DNA of 52,996 bases from Gemmatimonadota bacterium (GCA_028873815.1 JAPPNN010000069.1:1-52996), one strand, 5' to 3'. Shown: positions 17,234 through 25,631, numbered from the stretch's first letter. The notes: generated by a model not told the origin, from the letters alone. Program-made: numbers and translations.

Positions 17234-17979
17234 GTGGCTTCGAGATTCCACCCCCGGACATCGTCCAGGCGCGAGTAGCTGGTGAGGTCCAGGTGAAGGG
17301 GCGTCACCGACACATACCCGTCGCGTACCGCACGGAAGTCGGCCTCGGGACCTCCGTTCCAGTGCGGGTCCCCACCGCCGATCCAGTAGTATTCCCGGCC
17401 GGAGGGGTCGGGCGCCCGCGTGATCGCGTCCCGGTACCTGCGCCGGCCCAGGTTGGTTACCCGCACGCCGCGCAGCTCGGAGGGAGCCAGGGACGGCAGG
17501 TTGACGTTCAGGAGCTCGTGCTTCGGGATTCCGTTGCCGACGATCTGCTCCAGGAGGCGTGCCACCACCGGCAGCCAACCCTCGACCTCTTCGATCCCCT
17601 GCCCCACGTACGAAAAGGCCACGGACGGGATTCCCAGGATAGTCGCTTCCATCGCCGCGGCGACCGTTCCCGAGTACAGAACATCCTCGCCCAGATTCGG
17701 TCCGTGGTTGATCCCGGAGACGCAGAGGTCAGGACGCTCGTCGAGGAACTCGTTGACGGCCAGGATCACGCAATCCGTGGGCGTCCCGTCTACGATGATG
17801 GCCCCGTCGGGCGTCTTGCGCCTGCGCAGGGGCCTGTGAAGCGTGAGCGCGCTGCTGGACGCACTCTGTTCGCGGTCCGGAGCGACGATGTTGACGGTGC
17901 CGATACGCTGTGCGGCCTCGGCGAGCACGCGAATCCCGGGGGACAGGTAGCCGTCGTCGTTCGTGCAGAGAATGCGCAC
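17230..17979 (-). CDS. surE: 5'/3'-nucleotidase SurE
   Basis: 249 residues, GTG start at 17979. It dephosphorylates nucleoside 5'- and 3'-monophosphates and short polyphosphate in the cytoplasm. The metal-binding N-terminus CTNDDGYLSPGI has the paired Asp; APDREQSASSSALTL supplies the family Ser/Asn metal ligands; CVSGINHGPNLGEDVLYSGT holds the Asn and the YSGTV loop. Length is normal. The stop overlaps the DUF368 start (ATGA), and the start lies 16 nt after the MerR-like gene. Confidence 0.95.
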   Translation of the reverse strand: MRILCTNDDGYLSPGIRVLAEAAQRIGTVNIVAPDREQSASSSALTLHRPLRRRKTPDGAIIVDGTPTDCVILAVNEFLDERPDLCVSGINHGPNLGEDVLYSGTVAAAMEATILGIPSVAFSYVGQGIEEVEGWLPVVARLLEQIVGNGIPKHELLNVNLPSLAPSELRGVRVTNLGRRRYRDAITRAPDPSGREYYWIGGGDPHWNGGPEADFRAVRDGYVSVTPLHLDLTSYSRLDDVRGWNLEAT

Positions 17980-17995
17980 CGGGAGAGCCGGCGAC

Positions 17996-18352
17996 TCAGG
18001 TCTGCGGCAGCGTCAGCACTTCACGCAGCCCCGTGAGCTCCTCCTTGATCGAGGCCAGGACTGCGGGCTCGGCCTCGAGCGCGCGGGCTTCGTCCACCTT
18101 GCCCGACCGGCGCATCTCCTGGAGCTCCCGCTTGGCGCCCTCGATGGTGAAGCGCTTTTCGTAGAGCAGGTGCTTGACCAGGAGGATCGTCTCGATCTCC
18201 CGCATGCGGTAAACCCGGCTCCCACCGCGGTTCTTTGTCGGGGACAGGATGTCGAATTGAGTCTCCCAATACCTGAGAACATGCGCCTTAAGTCCAGTCA
18301 GATTACTGACTTCACCGATGGAGTAGTAAGTCTTGCGAGCGATCGGTTCCAC
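17996..18352 (-). CDS. MerR-family transcriptional regulator
   Basis: 118 residues from a GTG at 18352 (preceded by GGAAGG), 2 nt after the gpsA stop. The winged-helix N-terminus is YYSIGEVSNLTGLKAHVLRY followed by WETQFDILSPTKNRGGSRVY, the standard MerR DNA-recognition region. A helix RMREIETILLVKHLLYEKRF and a short coiled coil to ~110 complete it. There is no metal-type Cys arrangement or long effector domain. Similar short MerR proteins occur in many bacteria near core genes; the signal and targets are unknown. It could regulate this operon, but no matching spaced palindrome is evident upstream. Confidence 0.88.
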   Translation of the reverse strand: MEPIARKTYYSIGEVSNLTGLKAHVLRYWETQFDILSPTKNRGGSRVYRMREIETILLVKHLLYEKRFTIEGAKRELQEMRRSGKVDEARALEAEPAVLASIKEELTGLREVLTLPQT

Positions 18353-18354
18353 AG

Positions 18355-19395
18355 TCAGCTTCCTTCCCCGAAGTTGATGAAATCCGGGTTTTCGGATTTC
18401 GGTTCCCTGGTCATCAGACGGTGCAGTGCCTCCATCGGATCGGCGCCTTCGGCGACGATGCCGTACACCTCCGCCGAGACGGGCATCTCCACGCCGAGTT
18501 TGCGCGCCAATTCGTGAACCGCCCGCACGGTCGCGACCCCTTCCGCCACCGTTCGCGCGTTGCCCATGATCTCGCTCATGGAGCGTCCCTTTCCCAGCTG
18601 CACGCCCACCGTCCGGTTGCGGCTCAGGCCCCCGGTGCAGGTCAGCACAAGGTCGCCCATGCCGGCCAGGCCCGCGAAGGTAGCGGGCTGCGCACCGAGA
18701 GCGACACCCAGCCGGGTCATCTCGGCGATCCCGCGGGTCATCAGCGCGGCCCCGGCGTTGTGTCCCAGCTCCAGCCCCGCCGCGACGCCAGCAGCCAGCG
18801 CAATCACGTTCTTGAGCGCCCCGCCCAGCTCCACGCCGACGACGTCCGGATTGGTGTACACGCGAAAGCGATCGGTCTGGAACAGCGCCTGCGCACCCAG
18901 ACACGAGGCTTCGTCACGGCTGGCAACGACAACCACCGTGGGTGCCCCGGCGACCACCTCGCGCGCAAAGCTCGGTCCGGACAGCACACACAGCCGCCTC
19001 GACTGCTCCGGCGGCAGCTCCTCGGCGAAGATCTCGTCCATGCGGCGCAGCGTGGTCACCTCGATCCCCTTCGACGCGCTCACCACCGTGGCCTCCGGCG
19101 GGATCAGCGGGGCGGCTTCGGACAGGACCGCGGCGGAATACTGCACCGGACACACCCATACCACCGTTTCGGCCAGGCGCAGAGCCCGGGCCATCGAGTT
19201 GGTGACGGACAGGCGGGGGTCGAGATCGGCGCCGTCAAGGTACAGGGTGTTGCGGCCGGTCGCGGCGACCGAGTCCACGACCTCGGGCTCTCGCGCCCAC
19301 ATCCGGACCGCCGCGCCTGACCCGGCCAGGAGATTCGCGAGTGCCGTTCCCCAGGCACCCGCCCCGATCACCGCAACCCTGTGCCGATGCGTCAC
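18355..19395 (-). CDS. gpsA: NAD(P)H-dependent glycerol-3-phosphate dehydrogenase GpsA
   Basis: 346 residues, GTG start at 19395 overlapping the plsY stop by 4 nt. It reduces dihydroxyacetone phosphate to sn-glycerol-3-phosphate, the acyl acceptor for PlsY. The Rossmann motif VIGAGAWGTALANLL, the substrate-binding ALKNVIALAAGVAAGLELG (catalytic Lys), and MTRGIAEMTRLGVALGAQP plus MGDLVLTC are all standard. Length matches the family. The neighbouring plsY uses its product, so the pair forms the entry to phospholipid synthesis. Confidence 0.97.
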   Translation of the reverse strand: MTHRHRVAVIGAGAWGTALANLLAGSGAAVRMWAREPEVVDSVAATGRNTLYLDGADLDPRLSVTNSMARALRLAETVVWVCPVQYSAAVLSEAAPLIPPEATVVSASKGIEVTTLRRMDEIFAEELPPEQSRRLCVLSGPSFAREVVAGAPTVVVVASRDEASCLGAQALFQTDRFRVYTNPDVVGVELGGALKNVIALAAGVAAGLELGHNAGAALMTRGIAEMTRLGVALGAQPATFAGLAGMGDLVLTCTGGLSRNRTVGVQLGKGRSMSEIMGNARTVAEGVATVRAVHELARKLGVEMPVSAEVYGIVAEGADPMEALHRLMTREPKSENPDFINFGEGS

Positions 19396-20087
19396 GGGCT
19401 CTCGCCACCGTCGTCGCCGCCGCTCCCGTCCTCGCCACCAGCGTCGTCGTCGCCCCCACTGCCGTCCTCGCCACCACCGTCGTCACCACTGCCGCCCCCG
19501 ACGCGGGGCTCCGTCCCCGCCAGCAGGCGCCGGATATTCGAGCGGTGGGCCCAGATCACGAACACCGCGATGAAGCCGAGAAAGACACGGACGGGCAGGT
19601 CGAAGTCCGGCATCACGACCCCCAGGATCCCGACCGCCAGCGCAGCCGCCATCGACGCGACCGACACGGTGCGGGTTGCCAGCATGGTGAGGAGCCAGGC
19701 GCCCAATCCCGCAAGCGCGACCATCGGTGCCATGGCGATCAACACGCCCCCGCTGGTCGCGACCCCCTTCCCTCCCTTGAATCCGACCCAGAAGGAATAG
19801 ACGTGGCCCACGATCGCCGCCGCCCCGTAGATGACCGGCCAGACCGCCGCCTCCTGCCCGTCGAGACCGGGAAACCACCAGACCGGCGCGAACCCCTTGA
19901 ACACGTCGGCGACCATCACCACGGCCGCCGGCCGCCACCCCAGAACGCGGAACACATTGGTGGCGCCGAGATTACAGCTGCCAAGCGTACGCAGGTCCTT
20001 GCCGTAAAGGAACCGTCCGACCCAGAAGGCCGAAGGCACGGCGCCTGCGGCATAGGCCGCCAGGGTCAAAAACAGTGGGGTTGTCAC
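19392..20087 (-). CDS. plsY: Acyl-phosphate:glycerol-3-phosphate acyltransferase PlsY with acidic Gly tail
   Basis: 231 residues, GTG start at 20087. An integral inner-membrane enzyme that acylates position 1 of glycerol-3-phosphate using acyl phosphate. The three active-site loops are visible: LRTLGSCNLGATNVFRVLG (the usual SGN reads SCN here), VADVFKGFAPV, and GHVYSFWVGFKGGKGVATSG. After the last helix (~190), residues ~197-231 form a repetitive Gly/Asp/Glu/Ser tail that normal ~200-residue PlsY proteins lack. The gene overlaps gpsA downstream and, at its start, a 53-codon ORF; both overlaps are GTGA. Confidence 0.95.
   Translation of the reverse strand: MTTPLFLTLAAYAAGAVPSAFWVGRFLYGKDLRTLGSCNLGATNVFRVLGWRPAAVVMVADVFKGFAPVWWFPGLDGQEAAVWPVIYGAAAIVGHVYSFWVGFKGGKGVATSGGVLIAMAPMVALAGLGAWLLTMLATRTVSVASMAAALAVGILGVVMPDFDLPVRVFLGFIAVFVIWAHRSNIRRLLAGTEPRVGGGSGDDGGGEDGSGGDDDAGGEDGSGGDDGGESP
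19395..19499 (-). repeat. Tandem repeat encoding the PlsY tail
   Basis: This low-complexity stretch encodes ~35 residues of Gly, Asp, Glu and Ser in which GGEDGSGGDD occurs twice with a 12-residue (36-nt) period. The DNA is nearly repetitive (two copies of CCGTCCTCGCCACCA on the plus strand), so it could expand or contract by slippage without altering the frame. Confidence 0.7.
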
Positions 20088-20245
20088 GGCACCTCGAATA
20101 AGCGGATGAGCGCGCCGGACCGGGCCGCTGCGACAACCCGGGCGCCGGGCCCCACGACGTTAACCACAACGGGGTATCCGAATCCAGACTGCAGGGACGG
20201 GCGGCGTGGCCACCCGCAGGCGGATCCGGCGCGGCCGCGCGTCAC
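20084..20245 (-). CDS. Candidate 53-aa protein coupled to der and plsY
   Basis: A GTG at 20245 overlaps the der stop as GTGA, and the TGA at 20084-20086 overlaps the plsY GTG start, again as GTGA. The 53-codon frame therefore exactly fills the 154-nt space between the two genes. The N-terminal half is Arg/Gly/Pro-rich (VTRGRAGSACGWPRRPSLQS). The C-terminal half is Val/Ala-rich and reads like real protein (GFGYPVVVNVVGPGARVV, ending ALIRLFEVP). I recognise no family. Evidence for a gene is positional: neighbouring junctions in this operon use the same 4-nt overlap. Chance remains possible. Confidence 0.45.
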   Translation of the reverse strand: MTRGRAGSACGWPRRPSLQSGFGYPVVVNVVGPGARVVAAARSGALIRLFEVP

Positions 20246-21555
20246 TCGCCGCTCTTGCGCAGCCGCAGACGGATCGGGACTCCCGTGAAATCCCACCTCG
20301 AGCGCAACAAGTTGACGATATAGCGCTTGTAGTGGGCGGGGATCTCGTCGGGAAGGTTGGAGAACACGATGAAGGTCGGTGGCGCGGTGCGGGCCTGGGT
20401 GGCGTACTTCAGCCTGACCGGCCTCCCACGGGCGTGTGGAGGCGGCTGACGGTGCGCGGCCGCCTGGACCGCCTCGTTGACCTGGGCGGTGCCGATATGC
20501 TGCCGGCGGCGCTCCGCCACTTCCAGCACGAGGTCGAGGGTCTTGCGAATGCGGAGCCCCGTCAGCGCGGACGCGAACAGGAACGGGACGTCCCCGAGAA
20601 ACGGGGCCCTGCGGGCGGCCTCGCGCTCGAACGCGGCCGCGGTGTACGTGTCCTTGTGCACCAGGTCCCACTTGTTGCACACCATCACGACCCCGCATCC
20701 GGCGTCCCATGCCGTCTCCGCGACCTTGACGTCCTGCACGTGGAGCCCTTCGGCGCTGTCCACCACCACCAGGCAGACGTCCGCCTCGCGCACCACCCGG
20801 GCGGTGCGAAGGCTGCAGTAGTATTCGATCGAGTCCTTCATGCGCGCATGGCGACGCAGCCCGGCGGTATCCACGAACGTCAGGTTGAGCCCGTGGTACT
20901 TCATGGGCAGGTCGACCGGATCTCGCGTGGTGCCGGGCACGTCGCTCACCAGGACGCGGTCCTTGCCGAAGAGCCGGTTCACCAGCGAAGACTTCCCGGC
21001 GTTGGGCTTGCCGATCACGGCGACGCGCAGATCGTCTCGCGCGACGGGGCCCTCCTCGTCCGGCAGAAGAGGAACCAGCGCATCGAAGAGGTCACCGAGG
21101 CCCCGGCCCGAGATCGCGCTGACGGGATGGGGCTCGCCCATGCCGAGCTCCCAGAAGTCCAGGTGCGTCTGCTCGGTGGGCAGGTTGTCGACCTTGTTCA
21201 CCGCCAACAGGACGGGCTTGTCGGCCCGGCGCAGCACTTCGGCGAGCTTCTGGTCCAGCGGGTGAACCCCCGCCCTCGAGTCCACGAGAAACACGACGAC
21301 ATCGGACTCCGTCACGGCGGTCATCGCCTGCGCCCGGATCAGTCGGTCGATCGTGCGGTCGGAGCCTTCCACGACGCCGCCGGTGTCGACGAGGAAGAAG
21401 TCCCGCCCGGTCCAGTCGGCCTGGCCGAAATTGCGATCCCGGGTCACGCCGGGCGTGTCGTCCACGATGGCGACACGACGTCCGATGGCCCGGTTGAAGA
21501 AGGTGGACTTCCCCACGTTGGGCCGCCCCACGACCGCGACTACCGGGAGGCTCAT
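20242..21555 (-). CDS. der: Ribosome assembly GTPase Der (EngA)
   Basis: 437 residues from the ATG at 21555. It has tandem GTPase domains and a KH-like C-terminus and acts in 50S subunit maturation. Domain 1: VGRPNVGKSTFFNR, DDTPGVTRDRN, LVDTGG and NKVD. Domain 2: IGKPNAGKSSLVNRLFG, VPGTTRDPVD, FVDTAGLRRHARMKDSIEYY and NKWDLV. The C-terminus ends PIRLRLRKSGE, typical of Der. The ATG overlaps the stop of the DUF512 gene (ATGA); this gene pair is also adjacent in many Firmicutes. Confidence 0.97.
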   Translation of the reverse strand: MSLPVVAVVGRPNVGKSTFFNRAIGRRVAIVDDTPGVTRDRNFGQADWTGRDFFLVDTGGVVEGSDRTIDRLIRAQAMTAVTESDVVVFLVDSRAGVHPLDQKLAEVLRRADKPVLLAVNKVDNLPTEQTHLDFWELGMGEPHPVSAISGRGLGDLFDALVPLLPDEEGPVARDDLRVAVIGKPNAGKSSLVNRLFGKDRVLVSDVPGTTRDPVDLPMKYHGLNLTFVDTAGLRRHARMKDSIEYYCSLRTARVVREADVCLVVVDSAEGLHVQDVKVAETAWDAGCGVVMVCNKWDLVHKDTYTAAAFEREAARRAPFLGDVPFLFASALTGLRIRKTLDLVLEVAERRRQHIGTAQVNEAVQAAAHRQPPPHARGRPVRLKYATQARTAPPTFIVFSNLPDEIPAHYKRYIVNLLRSRWDFTGVPIRLRLRKSGE

Positions 21556-22883
21556 GACGAGATCAGCGCTTCGACGATCTCGACGCCGCTCCGTACAGTC
21601 GCCGGAGACAGCCGCGCCGCCACCTCGGAGAGAGGGACACCGTCGATGAACAGGCCGCCGTCGTTGAGCGCCTCGCCGGGCAGCAGCACGAGGTCCCCGC
21701 TGGTGGAGCCGGATACCGCCCGGAGGATGTCCGCGCCGGACAGGAGCCCCGCAATGGTTACGCTGGGGCCGAAGTACCGGTTCTCGACCATGAGCACGTC
21801 CACGGTGCATTCCATCCGTGTTGCAATCGCGGGTGACATGCGCTCGAAGAAGGGGCCCATGGAAGTCCCTGTGACGATTCGCACGCGCTCCACGCCGTCG
21901 ATCCGGGACAGGCGGTCCCTGCCCGTCTCGAAACCGTCCAGAAGCGACCTGAGCGCACCGACCCCGTTCTCCAGCAACGGCCAGTCGTCGTAGTAGTCGC
22001 CCGGTGGAACCTCCCTGCCCGCGATGAGGAAGAGCTCGTCCGCCGCGTAGCACCAATGGTGTCCACGATTCGCCAGCGCCCGTCGCCGGATCCCCTCGGT
22101 CTGGAGGATCGCGGTCTCGGCCTCGCCGGCTTCCAGCAGGCGCACCGGACGGTTCAGGTTGTAGCGGGTCAGGCCGACCGGGACGACCGACAGGCTCAGG
22201 ACACCGTCGCCCAGTGCGTACAGTTCCCGTATCGTGCGGTCCAGCTCCGGGCCGTCGTTCCACCCGGGACACAGAACCACCTGCGTGTGTACCTCCAGCC
22301 CCGCGTCCAGGAGTTCCGTCAGCTGTTCCATGATCAACCCCGCGCGCTCGTTCTTGAGAAGCCGGATGCGGACGGCCGGACTGGTCGCGTGCACGCTGAC
22401 ATACAGCGGCGAAATGCGCTGGTCCACGAGCCTCCGGAGACCGCGGGGACCGAGGTTGGTCAGGGTGACGTAGCTGCCGTACGTGAAAGACAGACGAAAA
22501 TCGTCGTCGCGGAGCCACAGCGGCTCGCGGGCGTCCGGGGGATTGCCGTCGATGAAACAGAAGACGCACTCGTTCGCGCATTCCCGGATCTTGTCCCGCG
22601 CGGGCACGATCCCGAGGCGCTCGGAGGGGTCGCGTGAGATCTGGTAAACCACTGAACGGCCGTCCGGATCGATCGCCTCGAATTCAATCTCGTTCTCGGC
22701 GGTTCGGAACATGAAATCGAGTCCGTCGCGGACCCGTTCCCCGTTGACCGTCAGGATCCGTGTTCCGATCCGGAGCTCAAGCGCCTCCGCAATCGTTCCC
22801 GGACCGATCTCCCCGATTCGTACCAAGTGTTGCAGCCCTTCGCAGAAACCGGCGCGGTCCCCCGGGCCGACCCCGGCACGCAT
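21552..22883 (-). CDS. DUF512 radical SAM-type protein with N-terminal PDZ-like domain
   Basis: 443 residues from the ATG at 22883. A TTG at 22826 is a serious alternative: it has AAGGG 9 nt upstream and starts directly at the PDZ-like domain (VRIGEIGPGTIAEALELRIG, RILTVNGERVRDGLDFMF). The radical SAM-like cluster motif CANECVFCFIDG (CX3CX2C) follows at ~107-118, then YGSYVTLTNLGPRG and YVSVHATSP. The C-terminal half is the DUF512 domain (VTGTSMGPFFERM, LLPGEALNDGGLFIDG). The reaction is unknown; the family is commonly encoded beside der, as here. Confidence 0.88.
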   Translation of the reverse strand: MRAGVGPGDRAGFCEGLQHLVRIGEIGPGTIAEALELRIGTRILTVNGERVRDGLDFMFRTAENEIEFEAIDPDGRSVVYQISRDPSERLGIVPARDKIRECANECVFCFIDGNPPDAREPLWLRDDDFRLSFTYGSYVTLTNLGPRGLRRLVDQRISPLYVSVHATSPAVRIRLLKNERAGLIMEQLTELLDAGLEVHTQVVLCPGWNDGPELDRTIRELYALGDGVLSLSVVPVGLTRYNLNRPVRLLEAGEAETAILQTEGIRRRALANRGHHWCYAADELFLIAGREVPPGDYYDDWPLLENGVGALRSLLDGFETGRDRLSRIDGVERVRIVTGTSMGPFFERMSPAIATRMECTVDVLMVENRYFGPSVTIAGLLSGADILRAVSGSTSGDLVLLPGEALNDGGLFIDGVPLSEVAARLSPATVRSGVEIVEALISS

Positions 22884-22919
22884 CCCTCGGTGCCGGGTGG
22901 GGCCCAGTCCGCAGCGCGT

Positions 22920-23795
22920 CTAGCGGTGCCTGGAAAGCATCTCCTGGAAGAGGATGTGACTTCGCACCGGCTCCCAGGTGTACCTTGTGGAGAGGCTGTT
23001 TACGGTGACCAGCGTGGAGCTTGCGATCAGGGGCTCAAGAAGCTCGACCGCCGCCTGCACGTCGCCGAGTTCGGCGTGCGTCTGCGCCCAACGGCGCTGC
23101 ACGGCGGGCCGTTCGTCGTCGCTGACCGGCATCGAAATCGCTTTTGCGAGTGCCGCGCGGGCATCCGCCGTGCGTCCGGCACGGGCCAGGTTGCGTGCGT
23201 ACTGCCCTTGCCAGTTCGCTTGCGCGTCAGGATCCGAGAATTCGAGGGGATTGCGGTCCCAGGCCGCCACGAGTTCGCCCCACAGAACCCGCGAATCATG
23301 CAGCCGGCCAGCCACCCTGTGCACCCACGCCTTCTCGGCAAGGCAGGCGCATCGATACTCCGGATCCGGGTGATCCGGCGCGAACCGGAGAATCATTTCA
23401 TCGAACTCGCCCCCCAGCAACAGGGACGGGAAGTTATTGGTTACCGACGCGATCTGCTGCGGCGACATTAGGATCCGCTGGCGGGCCTCACGAAACGCGC
23501 GCTGCATGCCGTTCGAACCCCTCCCGGCGGCAAGTGCCTGGAAGATCATCTCGGTAACCCACGCGTTATCCGCCTGCTGGAGGGCACCCGTAGCCCTGTC
23601 CATCAATTCCGTCGCGGTCGAGAAGTCACCCAGCAGCCGGGCCGCCGAGGCGCCGCGGAGGATCGTGTTCAATTCCGCGCCCATGGCTCGGGCCGACTCG
23701 ATCCGGCGCGCAAGTTCATCCGCGGAAGTCTGGGCAACGACCGGCGTGGCCGCCGCTAGAAACAACAGGCTGGCTACCAGTATTCCACGGCGCAT
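22920..23795 (-). CDS. Exported helical-repeat protein, unknown function
   Basis: 291 residues. Signal peptide RRGILVASLLFLAAATPVVA, cleavage near AQT. The mature part consists of amphipathic helix pairs resembling degenerate TPRs (DFSTATELMDRATGALQQAD, GRTADARAALAKAISMPV, ELGDVQAAVELLEPLIASST). One Cys pair (CAC) lies mid-protein. The ATG at 23795 is preceded by GGAGG. It lies 36 nt before the DUF512 gene but has no functional link I can name. Confidence 0.7.
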   Translation of the reverse strand: MRRGILVASLLFLAAATPVVAQTSADELARRIESARAMGAELNTILRGASAARLLGDFSTATELMDRATGALQQADNAWVTEMIFQALAAGRGSNGMQRAFREARQRILMSPQQIASVTNNFPSLLLGGEFDEMILRFAPDHPDPEYRCACLAEKAWVHRVAGRLHDSRVLWGELVAAWDRNPLEFSDPDAQANWQGQYARNLARAGRTADARAALAKAISMPVSDDERPAVQRRWAQTHAELGDVQAAVELLEPLIASSTLVTVNSLSTRYTWEPVRSHILFQEMLSRHR

Positions 23796-23913
23796 CGTTC
23801 ACCTCCGGCTGGGATTGACTGTTAGGCTCCTCGTCGGATACCTGTCTGACCCGTCCAAGGTAAGCCGAAACCGTGACTTGGCGCCACATGCCCTGGACGA
23901 GGAGCGGCCTGTT

Positions 23914-23950
23914 GGCCGCCGGGAAGCGACTTCAGACCCCCCCGGCGGCC
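23914..23950 (-). terminator. Hairpin downstream of tRNA-Gly
   Basis: A perfect 10-bp GC inverted repeat (GGCCGCCGGG 23914-23923, CCCGGCGGCC 23941-23950) with a 17-nt loop starts 6 nt past the 3' end of the tRNA on the minus strand. There is no T-tract, so it may act as a processing or Rho-assisted stop rather than a classical intrinsic terminator. Confidence 0.4.
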
Positions 23951-23955
23951 GGGCA

Positions 23956-24028
23956 AGCGGGAGACGGGACTCGAACCCGCGACCCTCAGCTTGGGAAGCT
24001 GATGCTCTACCAACTGAGCTACTCCCGC
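23956..24028 (-). tRNA. tRNA-Gly(CCC)
   Basis: On the minus strand the acceptor GCGGGAG pairs with CTCCCGC. The D arm is GCTC...GAGC, the anticodon stem TCAGC/GCTGA encloses loop TTCCCAA (anticodon CCC), and the T arm is GCGGG-TTCGAGT-CCCGT. Discriminator U (position 23956) fits bacterial tRNA-Gly. CCA is not encoded. It lies 32 nt after the TPR lipoprotein gene and may share its transcript. Confidence 0.95.
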
Positions 24029-24060
24029 GCGCGCTCCTTCCCGGCTAGGTGCCGGTGTCC

Positions 24061-25494
24061 TCAGCCGGGACTCACCACCTCGTAGTAGTATCCCAGAACG
24101 CTCTCGTCGCTGGTCAGGTCGGCGCGGAACAGTTCGGCGGCCCCCTGAGCCGGTGCGGTCACGCGGATGTCGATCGCCCCGACTTCGGCGCCGTCCTCGC
24201 CGTTGAAGTGCACCCGAATCGTGACGACCGTGCCGGGATCGAGGGTGTTGTTGACGAGTTGTCCGGAGACCGAGCCGCCGCCAGCTGTGCGGGGCGCAAG
24301 CGAACTCTCCTCGATTCGGAAGGCGAGCCCCTCCCGGGTCTGGAGTATCTGAACCGCCTCCTGGCTCTGATCGGTTTCCACGAGGCCCTGGGCAAGGATC
24401 GTATAGCTGTCGGGGTTGTAGCCGTCGAGGTCCAGGAGTTCGCGCGCAACCGGAATCAGTTCCTCCCAGTTGCCGGCCTCGTACAGCGACTGGGCCAGAT
24501 TGAACACCGCGTCGCGGTTCTCCGGAGCAACCTCCGCGACCTGCCGGAACGCGTCGGCGGCACGGCCGAACAGTTCCTGGCCGACGGAGGGCTCCGAGGC
24601 GCTGGATGCCGCGCCATACAGCCCGACACCGATATTGAAGAGTTCCCTCATGCCAAGTTCGGCGGCGCCGGTCAACAGGTTGTCGTAGATAGCCTGCGCG
24701 GAGTCGGCCATCCCGGCCTCGGACAGCACCGACGCCAGGCTCGACAGCGCCGCCACGTCGCCCGGATTCCCTTCGAGGAAGCGCTCGTATTCGCCGATCG
24801 CTTCGTCGTAGCGTCCCTCCTGACTCAACAACATTGCCCGGTTGAAGGAGACGTTCATCTCGCTTTCCGCCCAGCTCGCCGCCGTTACACTGTCGGCTTC
24901 CTGCATCCGCGGTCCGCGGATGATGTCCAGCGCCGCGCCGAACGCCTCGATGGCGTCGTCGATCCGCCCGACCTGGTTGTAGGTCACCGCAAGGTTGATC
25001 AGCGCTTCGGGGCGCTGACCCGGGAAGATCACCTCGGCCGACTGGAGGAATCGTATGCCCTCTTCGCTGTCGCCGGTGTCGAGTGGATCGATCGCCGCAT
25101 TGAAGAGTGCGATCCAGGCGGTCTCCCGCTGGATGCGAACGTCCTGGTCGTATGCGGGATAGAGTTCCGTCGCCATCTCGAAGAGCGTGTCGGCGGCCAC
25201 GTGATCCCCCAGCCCGACCTGTGCCCTGCCCGCCTGGTAGTAGCCAAGCGGATTGGTCGAGTCGTCCAGGATCGCCGCCATCGCCGCGGTCAGGGCGTTC
25301 TGGAAGCGAGAGGGGTCGCCAAGCGTCTCCGCCTGGGTCAGGAACAACTCCGCGCTCCTGGTGTCGTCGTTCTCCCTGGGAGGAAACCCCTCCTCCTCGC
25401 CCCCCCCTCCGCCACCGCCACCGCCCGAGGCGCAGCCGGAAAGGGCAACGGCGGTACCGACTGTCAAGATTAGTCCGAAACTGGACCTGTTCAC
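24061..25494 (-). CDS. TPR lipoprotein with poly-Gly linker
   Basis: 477 residues, GTG start at 25494 with AGGAGG 5 nt upstream. The lipoprotein signal ends in VGTAVALSGC; the Cys is followed by ASG and a run of nine Gly, then acidic EEEG, giving a flexible tether. The body is TPR-like (LINLAVTYNQVGRIDDAIEA, YDEAIGEYERFLEGNPGDVA, RAADAFRQVAEVAPENRDAV). The last ~110 residues are a beta-sandwich-like domain (SVSGQLVNNTLDPGTVVTIR). It probably sits in the envelope and binds protein partners; none is identified. Its own sigma-70-type promoter lies upstream. Confidence 0.85.
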   Translation of the reverse strand: MNRSSFGLILTVGTAVALSGCASGGGGGGGGGEEEGFPPRENDDTRSAELFLTQAETLGDPSRFQNALTAAMAAILDDSTNPLGYYQAGRAQVGLGDHVAADTLFEMATELYPAYDQDVRIQRETAWIALFNAAIDPLDTGDSEEGIRFLQSAEVIFPGQRPEALINLAVTYNQVGRIDDAIEAFGAALDIIRGPRMQEADSVTAASWAESEMNVSFNRAMLLSQEGRYDEAIGEYERFLEGNPGDVAALSSLASVLSEAGMADSAQAIYDNLLTGAAELGMRELFNIGVGLYGAASSASEPSVGQELFGRAADAFRQVAEVAPENRDAVFNLAQSLYEAGNWEELIPVARELLDLDGYNPDSYTILAQGLVETDQSQEAVQILQTREGLAFRIEESSLAPRTAGGGSVSGQLVNNTLDPGTVVTIRVHFNGEDGAEVGAIDIRVTAPAQGAAELFRADLTSDESVLGYYYEVVSPG

Positions 25495-25570
25495 GAGAAC
25501 CTCCTGAGGTCTTCAGAACCAAGCGCCCGCTCGCGCAGCAGCACCGGGAAGCGGGTGTAGCCAAGCAGGA

Positions 25571-25599
25571 AGTATATGGTTGGGCGGGGCTCGGGTCAA
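25571..25599 (-). promoter_or_regulatory. Sigma-70-type promoter of the TPR lipoprotein gene
   Basis: On the minus strand, TTGACC (25599-25594) and TATACT (25576-25571) are separated by exactly 17 nt. It is the closest match to a housekeeping promoter in the window, with a predicted 5' leader of about 70 nt before the GTG start. Confidence 0.65.
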
Positions 25600-25631
25600 A
25601 GGGTTTCCAGACGCCGGAAGGCGAGCTGCGC

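Noticed and set aside
20206..21993. 595-codon plus-strand open frame opposite der and the DUF512 gene
   Set aside because: Mirror frame of two conserved genes; composition typical of GC-rich antisense frames.
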